Positions 8,773 through 17,908 of a stretch of DNA of 64,000 bases are shown here, piece after piece. Position numbers and translations under genes: made by a program. The notes under the pieces were generated by a model. That model did no database searches, had not been told where the DNA came from, and saw nothing but the letters and a program-made list of their open reading frames with translations. Every line of letters begins with the position of its first letter. The stretch's first letter is position 1. The DNA comes from Flavobacterium sp. 1355 (lineage in GTDB: Bacteria; Bacteroidota; Bacteroidia; Flavobacteriales; Flavobacteriaceae): positions 269,259-333,258 of the forward strand of contig NZ_JAFICC010000004.1 of NCBI RefSeq assembly GCF_017833415.1, written 5' to 3'.

Positions 8773-11700
8773 ATGGAACAACAAAAACCATATAATCCTA
8801 AAAATAAAGTAAGAATTGTCACAGCTGCGTCACTCTTTGACGGTCATGATGCCGCTATTAATATCATGCGCCGAATCATACAATCTACAGGTGTAGAGGT
8901 TATACACCTTGGACATGACAGAAGTGTCGAAGAAGTGGTGAATACTGCCATTCAGGAAGATGCCAATGCAATTGCCATGACATCATACCAGGGTGGGCAC
9001 AATGAGTACTTTAAATATATGTATGACTTGCTTCATGAAAAAGGAGCGGGGCATATAAAGATTTTTGGCGGTGGGGGCGGAGTTATCCTGCCAAGCGAAA
9101 TTTCTGAATTACATGAATATGGAATTACCAGAATTTATTCTCCTGATGATGGCCGCTCTTTGGGCTTACAGGGAATGATCAATGATCTGGTAGAACGTTC
9201 TGATTACAGCCCCCCAGCCCCCGAAGGGGGAGTTTCCGGAATTGTAAATAATTTGTTGTCCAAAGAGGTAAATACTATTGCCAGATTAATTTCATTAGCC
9301 GAAAATAATCCTGATGAATTTTACCAGGCATTTCCGCATTCATCATTAGCTCCCCCATCGGGGGCGGGGGGGGCGCCAGTTCTTGGAATCACAGGAACGG
9401 GCGGAGCAGGAAAATCATCTTTGGTTGATGAATTGGTTCGTCGTTTTTTGATTGATTTCCCGGAAAAAACAATCGGGTTAATTTCTGTCGATCCATCCAA
9501 AAGAAAAACCGGAGGAGCACTTTTAGGAGACAGAATTAGAATGAATGCCATAAATAATCCACGCGTTTATATGCGTTCGCTGGCGACACGTCAGTCAAAT
9601 TTGGCATTATCTAAATATGTAGCCGAAGCGATTCAGGTTCTAAAAGCTGCAAAATACGATCTCATTATCCTTGAAACTTCGGGAATCGGGCAATCTGATA
9701 CCGAGATTATGGATCATTCTGATGTATCCTTATATGTAATGACACCGGAATTTGGTGCTGCAACACAATTAGAAAAAATCGACATGCTTGATTTTGCTGA
9801 TTTAGTTGCCTTAAATAAATTTGATAAACGCGGTGCATTAGACGCCATTCGCGATGTCAAAAAACAATACCAGCGTAATCATAATCTTTGGGATAAAAAT
9901 CCGGATGACATGCCGGTTTTCGGAACGATTGCTTCGCAATTTAACGATCCGGGAATGAATACGCTGTACAAAGCGATTATGGATAAGATTGTCGAAAAAA
10001 CAGATTCAGATTTGAAATCGACTTTTGAAATTACGCGAGAAATGAGCGAGAAAATCTTTGTGATTCCGCCACACAGAACGCGTTATTTATCTGAAATTGC
10101 AGAGAATAACAGAAGTTATGATGAAATCGCGCTTTCACAGCAAAAAGTTGCGCAGAAATTGTACGGAATCTTCAAAACGATAGAATCGGTTTCTGGTAAA
10201 ATTCCTCAAATTAATAAATCAGGCATTGACGACACTAGTGTCATCCTGAGCGCAGTCGAAGGACTAGACGAAAATAGAATCTTCGTTAATCTTTTACTCA
10301 ATCAATTTGATAAAGTAAAAATGGACTTAGATCCGTACAATTGGGAAATTATCCTGAATTGGGAAGAGAAAGTAAACAAATACAAAAATCCGGTTTACTC
10401 GTTTAAAGTCCGTGATAAAGAAATTAAAATCGCAACACATACAGAGAGTTTATCACATTTGCAGATTCCTAAAATTGCTTTGCCTAAATACGAAGCCTGG
10501 GGTGATATTTTGCGTTGGAGTTTACAGGAAAATGTTCCCGGAGAATTTCCGTTTGCTTCAGGATTATATCCTTTTAAACGTGAAGGCGAAGATCCATCGA
10601 GAATGTTTGCAGGCGAGGGCGGACCAGAAAGAACCAACAAACGTTTTCATTATGTAAGCGCGGGATTACCGGCAAAACGACTTTCGACTGCTTTTGATAG
10701 TGTAACTTTATACGGAAACGACCCGGATATTCGTCCGGACATTTACGGGAAAATCGGAAATGCAGGAGTTTCAATCTGCTGTTTGGATGATGCTAAAAAA
10801 CTGTATTCCGGTTTTGATCTGGTTCATGCCTTGACATCGGTAAGTATGACTATAAACGGGCCTGCGCCAATGTTGCTGGGCTTTTTTATGAATGCCGCGA
10901 TCGATCAGCAATGTGAGTATTATATTAAGGAGAATGAGTTAGAAAAAGAAGTTGAGGAAAAAATCAACAAAATATATAAAGAAAGCGGATTAGCGCGCCC
11001 AAAATACCAAGGCGATTTACCGGAAGGAAACAATGGTTTAGGATTAATGCTTTTGGGTGTTACCGGAGACCAGGTTTTGCCTTTGGAAGTTTATAATGAA
11101 ATTAAAGCGAGAACATTATCGCAGGTTCGTGGAACGGTTCAGGCTGATATTCTAAAAGAAGATCAGGCACAGAATACTTGTATTTTCTCTACCGAATTTG
11201 CTTTGCGATTAATGGGTGACGTTCAGGAATATTTTATTACCAAAAATGTTCGTAATTTTTATTCCGTTTCCATTTCAGGATATCATATTGCCGAGGCGGG
11301 AGCCAACCCGATTACGCAATTGGCCTTTACGCTTTCTAATGGTTTCACTTACGTGGAATATTATTTGAGCCGTGGCATGAGTATCAACGATTTTGGACCA
11401 AATTTATCGTTCTTCTTCTCCAACGGAGTAGATCCTGAATATTCGGTTATTGGTCGTGTGGCACGTAAAATTTGGGCAAAAGCCATGAAAAACAAATACG
11501 GAGCCAACGAAAGAGCACAAATGCTGAAATATCATATTCAGACTTCGGGACGTTCGTTGCACGCACAGGAAATTGATTTTAATGATATCAGAACCACTTT
11601 GCAGGCCTTGTATGCGATTTATGATAACTGTAATTCATTGCACACCAATGCGTATGACGAAGCGATTACAACACCGACAGAAGAATCGGTGCGTCGTGCT

Positions 11701-12228
11701 ATGGCGATTCAGTTGATTATTAATAAAGAATTAGGTTTGGCGAAAAACGAAAACCCAATTCAGGGATCGTTTATTATCGAAGAATTGACCGATTTGGTAG
11801 AAGCTGCCGTTCTGCAGGAATTCGACAGAATCACAGAGCGTGGCGGTGTTCTTGGTGCAATGGAAACCATGTACCAACGTTCTAAAATTCAGGAAGAAAG
11901 TTTGTATTATGAAACCTTAAAACACAACGGAGATTTCCCAATTGTGGGTGTAAATACATTTTTGAGTTCAAAAGGTTCTCCAACAGTAATTCCGGCAGAA
12001 GTAATTCGCGCCACCGAGGAAGAAAAACAATATCAAATTACAATGCTGGAAAATTTACACCAGTTTCACGAAACAAAAGTAAACGAGCATTTAAACAAGC
12101 TACAAGAAGCCGCCATTAAAAACGAAAACTTATTCGATCATTTAATGGAAGCTACAAAGGTTTGTTCGCTGGGTCAGATTACTTCGGCTTTGTTTGAAGT
12201 TGGTGGACAGTATAGAAGGAATATGTAA
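8773..12228 (+). CDS. icmF: Fused B12-dependent acyl-CoA mutase (isobutyryl-CoA mutase type)
   Basis: 1,151 residues with three domains in the IcmF order. First is a B12-binding domain (residues 10-140, DGHDAA at 23-28). Next is a MeaB-like G-protein chaperone (P-loop GTGGAGKSS about 207-215, LNKFDKRG about 350). The catalytic barrel starts near 590. Two substrate-pocket positions follow isobutyryl-CoA mutase rather than methylmalonyl-CoA mutase: Phe612 in RMFAGEGG and Gln800 in DQAQNTCIF. The enzyme rearranges branched and linear acyl-CoA carbon skeletons. Interdomain linkers at residues 146-202 and 489-497 are encoded by G+C-rich or CCTGAGCG repeats that are normally intergenic. The reading frame is intact, and a terminator follows. 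Confidence 0.93.
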   Translation: MEQQKPYNPKNKVRIVTAASLFDGHDAAINIMRRIIQSTGVEVIHLGHDRSVEEVVNTAIQEDANAIAMTSYQGGHNEYFKYMYDLLHEKGAGHIKIFGGGGGVILPSEISELHEYGITRIYSPDDGRSLGLQGMINDLVERSDYSPPAPEGGVSGIVNNLLSKEVNTIARLISLAENNPDEFYQAFPHSSLAPPSGAGGAPVLGITGTGGAGKSSLVDELVRRFLIDFPEKTIGLISVDPSKRKTGGALLGDRIRMNAINNPRVYMRSLATRQSNLALSKYVAEAIQVLKAAKYDLIILETSGIGQSDTEIMDHSDVSLYVMTPEFGAATQLEKIDMLDFADLVALNKFDKRGALDAIRDVKKQYQRNHNLWDKNPDDMPVFGTIASQFNDPGMNTLYKAIMDKIVEKTDSDLKSTFEITREMSEKIFVIPPHRTRYLSEIAENNRSYDEIALSQQKVAQKLYGIFKTIESVSGKIPQINKSGIDDTSVILSAVEGLDENRIFVNLLLNQFDKVKMDLDPYNWEIILNWEEKVNKYKNPVYSFKVRDKEIKIATHTESLSHLQIPKIALPKYEAWGDILRWSLQENVPGEFPFASGLYPFKREGEDPSRMFAGEGGPERTNKRFHYVSAGLPAKRLSTAFDSVTLYGNDPDIRPDIYGKIGNAGVSICCLDDAKKLYSGFDLVHALTSVSMTINGPAPMLLGFFMNAAIDQQCEYYIKENELEKEVEEKINKIYKESGLARPKYQGDLPEGNNGLGLMLLGVTGDQVLPLEVYNEIKARTLSQVRGTVQADILKEDQAQNTCIFSTEFALRLMGDVQEYFITKNVRNFYSVSISGYHIAEAGANPITQLAFTLSNGFTYVEYYLSRGMSINDFGPNLSFFFSNGVDPEYSVIGRVARKIWAKAMKNKYGANERAQMLKYHIQTSGRSLHAQEIDFNDIRTTLQALYAIYDNCNSLHTNAYDEAITTPTEESVRRAMAIQLIINKELGLAKNENPIQGSFIIEELTDLVEAAVLQEFDRITERGGVLGAMETMYQRSKIQEESLYYETLKHNGDFPIVGVNTFLSSKGSPTVIPAEVIRATEEEKQYQITMLENLHQFHETKVNEHLNKLQEAAIKNENLFDHLMEATKVCSLGQITSALFEVGGQYRRNM
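9208..9377. repeat. Inverted C-run/G-run repeat pair inside icmF
   Basis: The sequence CCCCCGAAGGGGGAG near 9208-9232 and the inverse-oriented CTCCCCCATCGGGGG near 9350-9377 are two copies of one palindromic repeat in opposite orientation, about 120 bp apart. They encode SPPAPEGG and [10 protein letters not shown] in the linker between the B12 and G-protein domains. They are visibly more G+C-rich than their surroundings. Confidence 0.7.
10239..10263. repeat. CCTGAGCGnAGTCGAAGG repeat inside icmF
   Basis: TCATCCTGAGCGCAGTCGAA matches the core of the intergenic element at 42135-42201 (CACCCTGAGCGGAGTCGAAG). Here it is translated as VILSAVEG in the linker between the G-protein and mutase domains, in frame. 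Confidence 0.7.
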
Positions 12229-12252
12229 TTTTTTACTTTTTTATAGATTTAG

Positions 12253-12281
12253 AAAACCTCTCAGAAATGAGAGGTTTTTTT
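12253..12281 (+). terminator. icmF terminator
   Basis: AAAACCTCTCA, loop GAAA, TGAGAGGTTTT and a T run: a textbook intrinsic terminator 24 bases after the icmF stop. Confidence 0.9.
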
Positions 12282-12432
12282 ATGCCATTTCCATTTGTAT
12301 ATAAGCTTTACCTTATTCTGTTATTTTAAAAACGTATTGTTTTTTTTATTACTCAATCATTGCAATAAATTTACTAAAACGATTTCGTTGTGAATTTAAT
12401 AAATATAGGCGAAGAACTATAAACGGTTAATT

Positions 12433-14079
12433 ATGAGCATAACAAGAATTATTGGCGGAACACTAACCAAAACCGCTACAGGAGATATAGATATACGGGC
12501 AACTGACGGAGATGTTACTTTTGTTGCAGCCAAACATAACACCTGGAATGGCGGAGAAGGAATTACGTATTATGATTATGAGCCATTGCACCCTGCAGAT
12601 TCATTGGCTACTGATATTGATATTACATTGAACATTTTTTTTGACGGCACTCAAAACAATAAAACCAATACAGAAGAAGGTAAAGATTATGAAGCATCAA
12701 ATCACGAAGACGACAGTTATACCAACGATTATACTAATGTAGCGCGTGGATATGATTCTATTGATACCACAATTTTCAATCAATTATCAATTTATGTAGA
12801 AGGAATTGGTACAGAGGATCTAAAAGAAGATGATGTTTTACCTGATGTGGCAATGGGCATGGGAAGCCGTGGGATTGTCGCCAAAGTTGCAAAAGCTTGT
12901 ATCGAGGCAGGTAAAAAATTTAAACAGAAGAAATATCAAGATAAAAAAATAGATGAAATTAAAGTAAATGTCTTTGGGTTTAGCCGTGGTGCAGCTGCAG
13001 CCAGACATTTCTTGCATGTAGCCAATAGTCCGGCTAAATTACAGTTGATAGATTGGGAATATGCTTATGCTGTTCCTCCGTTTGTAAGCCATACCAATTC
13101 AGATTATATTAAAATTAAAACAGATGAACCTCTTGTGCATAAGCATGGCTATTTTGCTGCCTGTCTTTTAGATAAAGAGATAAGACCTAAAAAAATCAAT
13201 TTTAATTTCGTGGGTTTATACGATACAGTGGCCTCACACGGGGTTTATCATGGCAATGATGTACAAGATTTACATCTTGATGCAGTAAAAAAAGCCCATT
13301 TTGTTTTTCAGCTCTCGGCAGATGATGAATATCGTGAAAACTTTGACTTAACTGATATAACCAGCGCCGGTATCAATGGGCTGGAATATACACTGCCGGG
13401 TGTACATTCAGACATTGGAGGTTCTTATATAGACCATGCTTTTGAGAGGGCTGTTTTATATTATAAAAAAGAATCGCTTTACAATGCGATGATTCACAAC
13501 GCTAAAGAAGAAGTAGCCCAATTTAAAGAAATTGTTATAAGAGAAGGCTGGTACAAAGACTATCAAATGGACGCGGACTTATTTCCAGAATCATTTATTA
13601 ATCCAAAAAAGAAAAAAGAAAAATTTGAAAATATGGAGGATACTTATTACAGCGTAATAGGCACAAGGAAAATGCGAAATACCTATGATAAAATCCCACT
13701 CAAAAAAATGCTTTTTTATTCTAAACAATTCGGGGTAATTTATGATGACTTAATTATTAAAAACAATCACGAAATTGAAGATCCATTTTTACAAAAAGTG
13801 TATAATCAATTGTTAAACTATATGGTAGCCTGCAATGATTTGCGCAACAGTTACGTAAGACAAAAATCTTGGGATGCTGAAAAATATTTAGCTGAATTAA
13901 GACAAATATCTTATCTGGATTATATTGATTTTCAAGATTTAAAAACATTACGAAACGAATATTTGCACTGGTCTGTAAAAGCCAATGAATTTGGTTTAGG
14001 ATCCAGAGAAAGTCAGGCACCCTCAAAGGAAGGAGCACTAGAGCATCAATATCGAAAAAGAGAAATTCATCATGGTTAA
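12433..14079 (+). CDS. DUF2235 phospholipase-like protein (probable T6SS lipase effector)
   Basis: 548 residues, no signal peptide. The DUF2235 alpha/beta-hydrolase core covers about 65-340: LNIFFDGTQNNKTN at the start, the nucleophile elbow VFGFSRGAAAAR (Ser184), FVGLYDTVASHG with an acidic residue, and LPGVHSDIGGSY with the catalytic His. This combination is the Tle1-like lipase signature known from type VI effectors. No T6SS structural genes lie nearby. The next gene overlaps by 8 bases and encodes a DUF2931 lipoprotein, a usual partner and likely immunity protein. The C-terminal 150 residues are helical. Confidence 0.8.
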   Translation: MSITRIIGGTLTKTATGDIDIRATDGDVTFVAAKHNTWNGGEGITYYDYEPLHPADSLATDIDITLNIFFDGTQNNKTNTEEGKDYEASNHEDDSYTNDYTNVARGYDSIDTTIFNQLSIYVEGIGTEDLKEDDVLPDVAMGMGSRGIVAKVAKACIEAGKKFKQKKYQDKKIDEIKVNVFGFSRGAAAARHFLHVANSPAKLQLIDWEYAYAVPPFVSHTNSDYIKIKTDEPLVHKHGYFAACLLDKEIRPKKINFNFVGLYDTVASHGVYHGNDVQDLHLDAVKKAHFVFQLSADDEYRENFDLTDITSAGINGLEYTLPGVHSDIGGSYIDHAFERAVLYYKKESLYNAMIHNAKEEVAQFKEIVIREGWYKDYQMDADLFPESFINPKKKKEKFENMEDTYYSVIGTRKMRNTYDKIPLKKMLFYSKQFGVIYDDLIIKNNHEIEDPFLQKVYNQLLNYMVACNDLRNSYVRQKSWDAEKYLAELRQISYLDYIDFQDLKTLRNEYLHWSVKANEFGLGSRESQAPSKEGALEHQYRKREIHHG

Positions 14080-15133
14080 GAAAAAAAACAAGCTGTTGTA
14101 TTCTACTCTGTTAATTATTTTATTCATCCCAATAATAAGCTGTCAAATGAAAAAAGAACTGCCTGAATTTCATGTACAAATGTCACATCCCGAAAACAAA
14201 TATAGAATTGAGCCTGTTTATGATCGTATTAAAACACTCGAAGGCACCAGGGCATCATTCCCATACGGAGGCTCTTCAGGTGAATGGGGAGAATCTCGTA
14301 AAGTATGGACAGCGCAGCACGGTACACCTATTGGTGCCGATATTACATATTATGCAAAATATGAAGATACTTTTTATCATTTAAATGTCGATTTTCCAAT
14401 TGATACTATAAAAGACTGGACTAAAAGATTTTATCCAAATATAGAAATTAAAGAAAACCATGATGAATTACAAGAATACATTTATGATCGAAAACCATTA
14501 CAGAGACGAGTTTACGACGAATTTAGCGACCTTATTTTCGGATTTGCTCCAAAAGGAATGGTGGTCGTTTGGCTGAGTTTTAGTGGTACTCAAAAAGAGG
14601 TTGGGCGTTATCAGGCAGAAGTAGTTAAGGATGATCAGGCTCTAGCTGCAAAATTGTTCTCAAGAACGATTACAGTTCCAAGAGAACAGATAAGAATCGA
14701 AAATGCCGTGCCTGATGCAAATCCTGAAAAATGGGACAACTACCGTATAAAATACTTTTGGAAACCTGAAATCACTTCTGAAAATAAAAACTTCAGGCTT
14801 TTTTGGGTATTGACCGAATATTTTAATGCTGAATTTGAAAACAAGCTGCGCCCGATGGTACTGCATCCTAAAAAAGAAAAAAGGGCTATTCCGAGTCTTA
14901 TTACTTTTTTTTGGGAAACCGGTAAGGGAGAAAAGTTTGAAGGCAGGGCATTTTTTAACTGGGAGAAAACAAACCAACAATTTAAAAATGAAGACAACGG
15001 CGACAACGAAATTCAAATAAAAATCGAAGAAAATAATAGTGATTTTCAGGTAATGCTAAACGGAAAACCACTGGAAACAGTTAATAAAAGAGTTTTTACA
15101 ACAGACAGAGAATTCAAGGAATCGTATAGATAG
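14072..15133 (+). CDS. DUF2931 lipoprotein, likely immunity partner of the lipase
   Basis: 353 residues with a lipoprotein signal (LLIILFIPIISC, Cys about 25), so it is anchored in the envelope. The DUF2931 region shows FGFAPKGMVVVWLSFSGTQKEVGRYQAEV (about 150-178), typical of this family. The second half (LRPMVLHPKKEKRAIPSLITFFWETG onward) is a separate beta-rich part. The ATG lies inside the end of the lipase gene, which implies translational coupling. Immunity is inferred from pairing and location, not from direct sequence evidence. Confidence 0.72.
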   Translation: MVKKKNKLLYSTLLIILFIPIISCQMKKELPEFHVQMSHPENKYRIEPVYDRIKTLEGTRASFPYGGSSGEWGESRKVWTAQHGTPIGADITYYAKYEDTFYHLNVDFPIDTIKDWTKRFYPNIEIKENHDELQEYIYDRKPLQRRVYDEFSDLIFGFAPKGMVVVWLSFSGTQKEVGRYQAEVVKDDQALAAKLFSRTITVPREQIRIENAVPDANPEKWDNYRIKYFWKPEITSENKNFRLFWVLTEYFNAEFENKLRPMVLHPKKEKRAIPSLITFFWETGKGEKFEGRAFFNWEKTNQQFKNEDNGDNEIQIKIEENNSDFQVMLNGKPLETVNKRVFTTDREFKESYR

Positions 15134-15235
15134 AATCTTTTAAAATTTATTTCAGTAACTACTTCATTTAGTTTAGGATCCAGAGAAAGTAATGCAACCC
15201 AGCTCTTTAAAGTGTTCAGTTATAAGATTAGTTGA
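15134..15235 (+). pseudogene. Fragment sharing 20 bp with the DUF2235 gene's 3' end
   Basis: The 20 bases GTTTAGGATCCAGAGAAAGT occur at 13994-14013 near the end of the lipase gene and again at 15171-15190, after the immunity gene. In the same frame both read LGSRES, and the second copy stays open to a TGA at 15233-15235. It has no start codon. It is best read as the 3' scar of a second lipase or lipase-immunity copy. Confidence 0.4.
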
Positions 15236-15237
15236 TC

Positions 15238-15349
15238 GCTGTGCGAAGTCTCCCGACTTCGTACCCGTTCCAATAATCTACAAAGAGAATCAAAATATAA
15301 TTGTTACGGAATATAACAACTTGTGCAAAGTCAGGAGACTTCGCACAGC
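15238..15349. repeat. 112-bp inverted-repeat element
   Basis: The left arm GCTGTGCGAAGTCTCCCGAC at 15238 and the right arm GTCAGGAGACTTCGCACAGC at 15330-15349 are complementary with one mismatch over 22 bp. The middle is A+T-rich and non-coding. It looks like a small MITE- or REP-type element. Confidence 0.65.
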
Positions 15350-15402
15350 AAAGAGTGCTATGATATATACTTTTAGGATTTCAATAATGGTCATAAAATA
15401 AA

Positions 15403-15428
15403 AAAGCATCAGCCGCGGCCGATGCTTT
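15403..15428 (-). terminator. Terminator of the first small secreted paralog
   Basis: AAAGCATC and GATGCTTT flank a GCCGCGGC core, forming a long stem. It lies 20 bases beyond the stop codon of the minus-strand gene. Confidence 0.8.
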
Positions 15429-15448
15429 AATTTTGAGGCAAAAAACGA

Positions 15449-15835
15449 TTAACGACGAAATGCAGGACTTTCGTTTACTGATTCATCTAACACAACTGTT
15501 TTTACTTTTTTAGCAGAAACCGTAATTCTGTGTTTAACTACTTTACCATTCTCAGCCACTGATAAAAAATAAGTTCCGGCTGGATAAGCCTCTAAACTTA
15601 AAGTTTTTGAAATCTCTAAATTGCCTACAGCAGATTCTCCTGTGTACAACAAGTTATTGTTTTCGTCTGATATTGAAAAATTTGCTTTTTCAACGGTGTT
15701 CAAAGTAAAGCTTACTACTTTTCCATTTCCGGTTTTTATATACAAGATATAATCCCCTTTTCCGTCAATTGCATACGTAAAGATAGTTGTTAAAAATACG
15801 GCAACAACCAGGCCCATTTTTGTAAAATTTGTCAT
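15449..15835 (-). CDS. Small secreted DUF3244-like protein, paralog 1
   Basis: 128 residues: signal peptide (MGLVVAVFLTTIFTYA), then a single small beta-sandwich. The order is GKVVSFTLNTVEKANFSISDENNNLLY, LSLEAYPAGTYFLSV, then VVKHRITV. This resembles DUF3244 and the fold of T9SS sorting domains, but it stands alone. It is the most divergent of three neighbouring paralogs and ends in AFRR rather than VATR. Its upstream region lacks the AACC-N6-GGTT box found before the other two. The function is unknown. Confidence 0.75.
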   Translation of the reverse strand: MTNFTKMGLVVAVFLTTIFTYAIDGKGDYILYIKTGNGKVVSFTLNTVEKANFSISDENNNLLYTGESAVGNLEISKTLSLEAYPAGTYFLSVAENGKVVKHRITVSAKKVKTVVLDESVNESPAFRR

Positions 15836-16105
15836 GTTTTTTTAAATTAATTATTAATCGTGGAAGCGTAAAACTAGCAAATACAAATTAAATTTTATTC
15901 AAAAAAGACGATTTTTTAATGGCCTAAGTTGCTGAATTGAAACTCTTTCTGTACTTTGTTTGAACTATGTACGTAATTATTGGGATTGTGGATGTTTTTG
16001 AATTCATTATTTTTTTGAACAAAAATTTGAGCTACAGACATTTATTAAGAATAATTTTTCAAAATAAAATGGTGAACTATATTTTGCTAAAATCCGGGCA
16101 TGAAA

Positions 16106-16135
16106 AAACAGCTCAGTAACCACAAAGAGCTGTTT
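16106..16135 (-). terminator. Terminator of paralog 2
   Basis: AAACAGCTC and GAGCTGTTT form a 9-bp stem. The loop and flanks are nearly identical to the hairpin at 16946-16977, so the terminators were duplicated along with the genes. Confidence 0.75.
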
Positions 16136-16206
16136 CTCAAAACAATCAAGTTTTAACTTTTACTAACTATCTAAACTCATTTTATACTGTATGAAGTATA
16201 AATTTT

Positions 16207-16611
16207 TTAGCGTGTTGCCACGCTGGAATTTTTAGCAGAAAAACCTGCTTTGTAAACTGATGAAAATGCTTTTGATGACAAAATAGTTTTGTTGTCTACT
16301 ATCGTAATTTCATGTTTCACTTTTTTTACATTATCTTCAACTTCTAAGAAGTAAGTTCCCTCAGGAAATTCTTCCAGATTAAAAGTTCTCAAAATTCCTT
16401 CTCTGCCTGAAGCATTTTCAGAATAGATTAAAGTACCTTCTTTGTCATAGATTGTAATAGTTGCTTTTTTAACCTGGTTAAGAGCAAATGTTACCACCTT
16501 TCCATTAGATCGAATTACATGAAGATTAAAATCTTCATTCCCGTCAATTGCATAAGTGCTTCCTGTGAATAGCACCGCGCATACTAAACTTAATTTTAAA
16601 ATCTTTTTCAT
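16207..16611 (-). CDS. Small secreted DUF3244-like protein, paralog 2
   Basis: 134 residues with a signal peptide (LKLSLVCAVLFTGSTYA). The mature domain reads FNLHVIRSNGKVVTFALNQV, then ATITIYDKEGTLIYSENASG, then EFPEGTYFLEVEDN and HEITI, ending SSVATR. It is roughly three-quarters identical by eye to paralog 3. Its promoter has a -7 box at 16693-16700 and a palindrome centred about 42 bases before the predicted transcription start. A role as a structural or sensing envelope protein is possible, but nothing in the sequence proves it. Confidence 0.8.
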   Translation of the reverse strand: MKKILKLSLVCAVLFTGSTYAIDGNEDFNLHVIRSNGKVVTFALNQVKKATITIYDKEGTLIYSENASGREGILRTFNLEEFPEGTYFLEVEDNVKKVKHEITIVDNKTILSSKAFSSVYKAGFSAKNSSVATR

Positions 16612-16692
16612 GACCTTTGTTTTTAATTATTAGTTCTAATTCTCTGATGCTAAATTACTTCACTCTTACATAATTATTCACAACTGTGTTTG

Positions 16693-16736
16693 CAAATTTA
16701 TATGCTGTATTCTCATTTACGAAACCGTTATAGGTT
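16693..16736 (-). promoter_or_regulatory. Promoter and AACC-N6-GGTT operator of paralog 2
   Basis: CAAATTTA (minus-strand TAAATTTG) at 16693-16700 is a good -7 box. The palindrome AACCGTTATAGGTT at 16723-16736 lies around -42. The box sits in a stretch of about 75 bp shared with two other sites (17544-17587 and 17834-17884). Confidence 0.65.
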
Positions 16737-16851
16737 AAAATGTGAATTATATTTATCGTTTTGGTTAATTCGGTAATTATTTTTCAATGTTTTGTCTGGA
16801 TTAAGGAAATGTAAAATAATCTGCATTTCTTACAAATATTGGAGATTTATC

Positions 16852-16922
16852 CGCAAAGGCCGCAAAGTTTTTATTCGTTTAAAAAAAAACAAAAATCTTA
16901 GTGCCTTTGCGCCTTAGTGGCA
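16852..16922. repeat. CCGCAAAGG / CCTTTGCGCCTTAG inverted word repeat
   Basis: CCGCAAAGGCCGCAAAG on the left and GTGCCTTTGCGCCTTAGTGG on the right form an imperfect inverted repeat around an A-rich centre. A relative lies at 31430-31510. Confidence 0.5.
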
Positions 16923-16945
16923 ATCTCAAAAAATAAGGCACAAAA

Positions 16946-16977
16946 AAAACAGCTCAATAACCACAAAGAGCTGTTTT
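16946..16977 (-). terminator. Terminator of paralog 3
   Basis: AAAACAGCTC and GAGCTGTTTT form a 10-bp stem with a T run on the minus strand. It is nearly identical to the hairpin after paralog 2. Confidence 0.8.
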
Positions 16978-17053
16978 AAAAAACAAATGAATGTTTTTAA
17001 ACTTTACTAACTATCTAACCTCATTTTTATACTTTATTCGAGTATAAACTTTT

Positions 17054-17461
17054 TTAGCGTGTTGCTACGCTAGTACCTTTAGCAGAAGAATCTGCTTTAT
17101 AAATTGATGAAACTGCTTTTGATGATAATGTAGAAGTCTCATCAGTTACAATAATTTCATGTCTTACTTTTTTTGCATTGTCTTCAACTTCTAAGAAGTA
17201 AGTTCCTTCCGGAAATTCTTCTAAGCTGAAAGTTCTTAAAATACCATCTTTACCAGAAGCATTTTCAGAATATAATAAAGTTCCATTTTTGTCATAAATA
17301 GCAACAGTTGCTTTTTTAACCTGATTAAGAGCAAACGTGATAACTTTTCCGTTTCCTTTTAATACGTGAACATTTAAGTTGTCTCCACCTTCAATTGCAT
17401 AAGTACTCATTCCTGTAAAAAGCACTGCACATACTACACTAAGTTTTAAATTCTTTTTCAT
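17054..17461 (-). CDS. Small secreted DUF3244-like protein, paralog 3
   Basis: 135 residues with a signal peptide (LKLSVVCAVLFTGMSTYA). The layout matches paralog 2: LNVHVLKGNGKVITFALNQV, ATVAIYDKNGTLLYSENASG, EFPEGTYFLEVEDN, HEIIV, ending TSVATR. It is the copy nearest the AraC-type regulator gene. A palindromic box lies around -41, but its -7 region (CCAATTTA) is weaker than that of paralog 2. Duplicated terminators and upstream regions show that the whole transcription unit was copied. Confidence 0.8.
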   Translation of the reverse strand: MKKNLKLSVVCAVLFTGMSTYAIEGGDNLNVHVLKGNGKVITFALNQVKKATVAIYDKNGTLLYSENASGKDGILRTFSLEEFPEGTYFLEVEDNAKKVRHEIIVTDETSTLSSKAVSSIYKADSSAKGTSVATR

Positions 17462-17543
17462 GGCTTTATTTTTAATTTGTTTACTTCTAATTTTCTGATG
17501 CTAAATTACTCCGGATATAGATTTTATATCACAACTCTATTTT

Positions 17544-17587
17544 CCAATTTATGTGCTATATTCTCATTTACGAAACCGTTATATGTT
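17544..17587 (-). promoter_or_regulatory. Promoter and operator of paralog 3
   Basis: The core AACCGTTATATGTT at 17574-17587 differs by one base from the perfect palindrome. A degenerate -7 box (CCAATTTA) lies at 17544-17551, at the same spacing as in paralog 2. Confidence 0.55.
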
Positions 17588-17833
17588 AAAATTTGAATTA
17601 TTTTAGGTGTTTTAGTTAATTCAGCTATTTTTCTTCAAGTTTTTTCAAAATTAACATTTTACCAAAAACTTCTATATTTCTTACAAAATGAGATATCTTC
17701 ATTAAAACCTTGAATTAAATGCGATTTGTAAAAAAAAATCCAAGTAAAAAAACAGAGGCTTCAAAAAATGGCGTTTTTATAGAAATGGAATTTTATATTG
17801 TTTTCAGTTTTAATGAAATATTCTCAGTTACGA

Positions 17834-17884
17834 AACCGTTATAGGTTAAAATATGAATTATTGTAGGTGATTTTGTTAAATTTG
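17834..17884 (+). promoter_or_regulatory. Operator and promoter of the AraC-type regulator
   Basis: The perfect palindrome AACCGTTATAGGTT at 17834-17847 is followed by TAAATTTG at 17877-17884, a -7 box 24 bases before the ATG. The flanking 75 bp match the boxes of paralogs 2 and 3 in the same orientation, but only this copy has a rightward -7 box. It suggests autoregulation. Confidence 0.6.
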
Positions 17885-17908
17885 CTATTATTTTTTAAAG
17901 GTATTACC

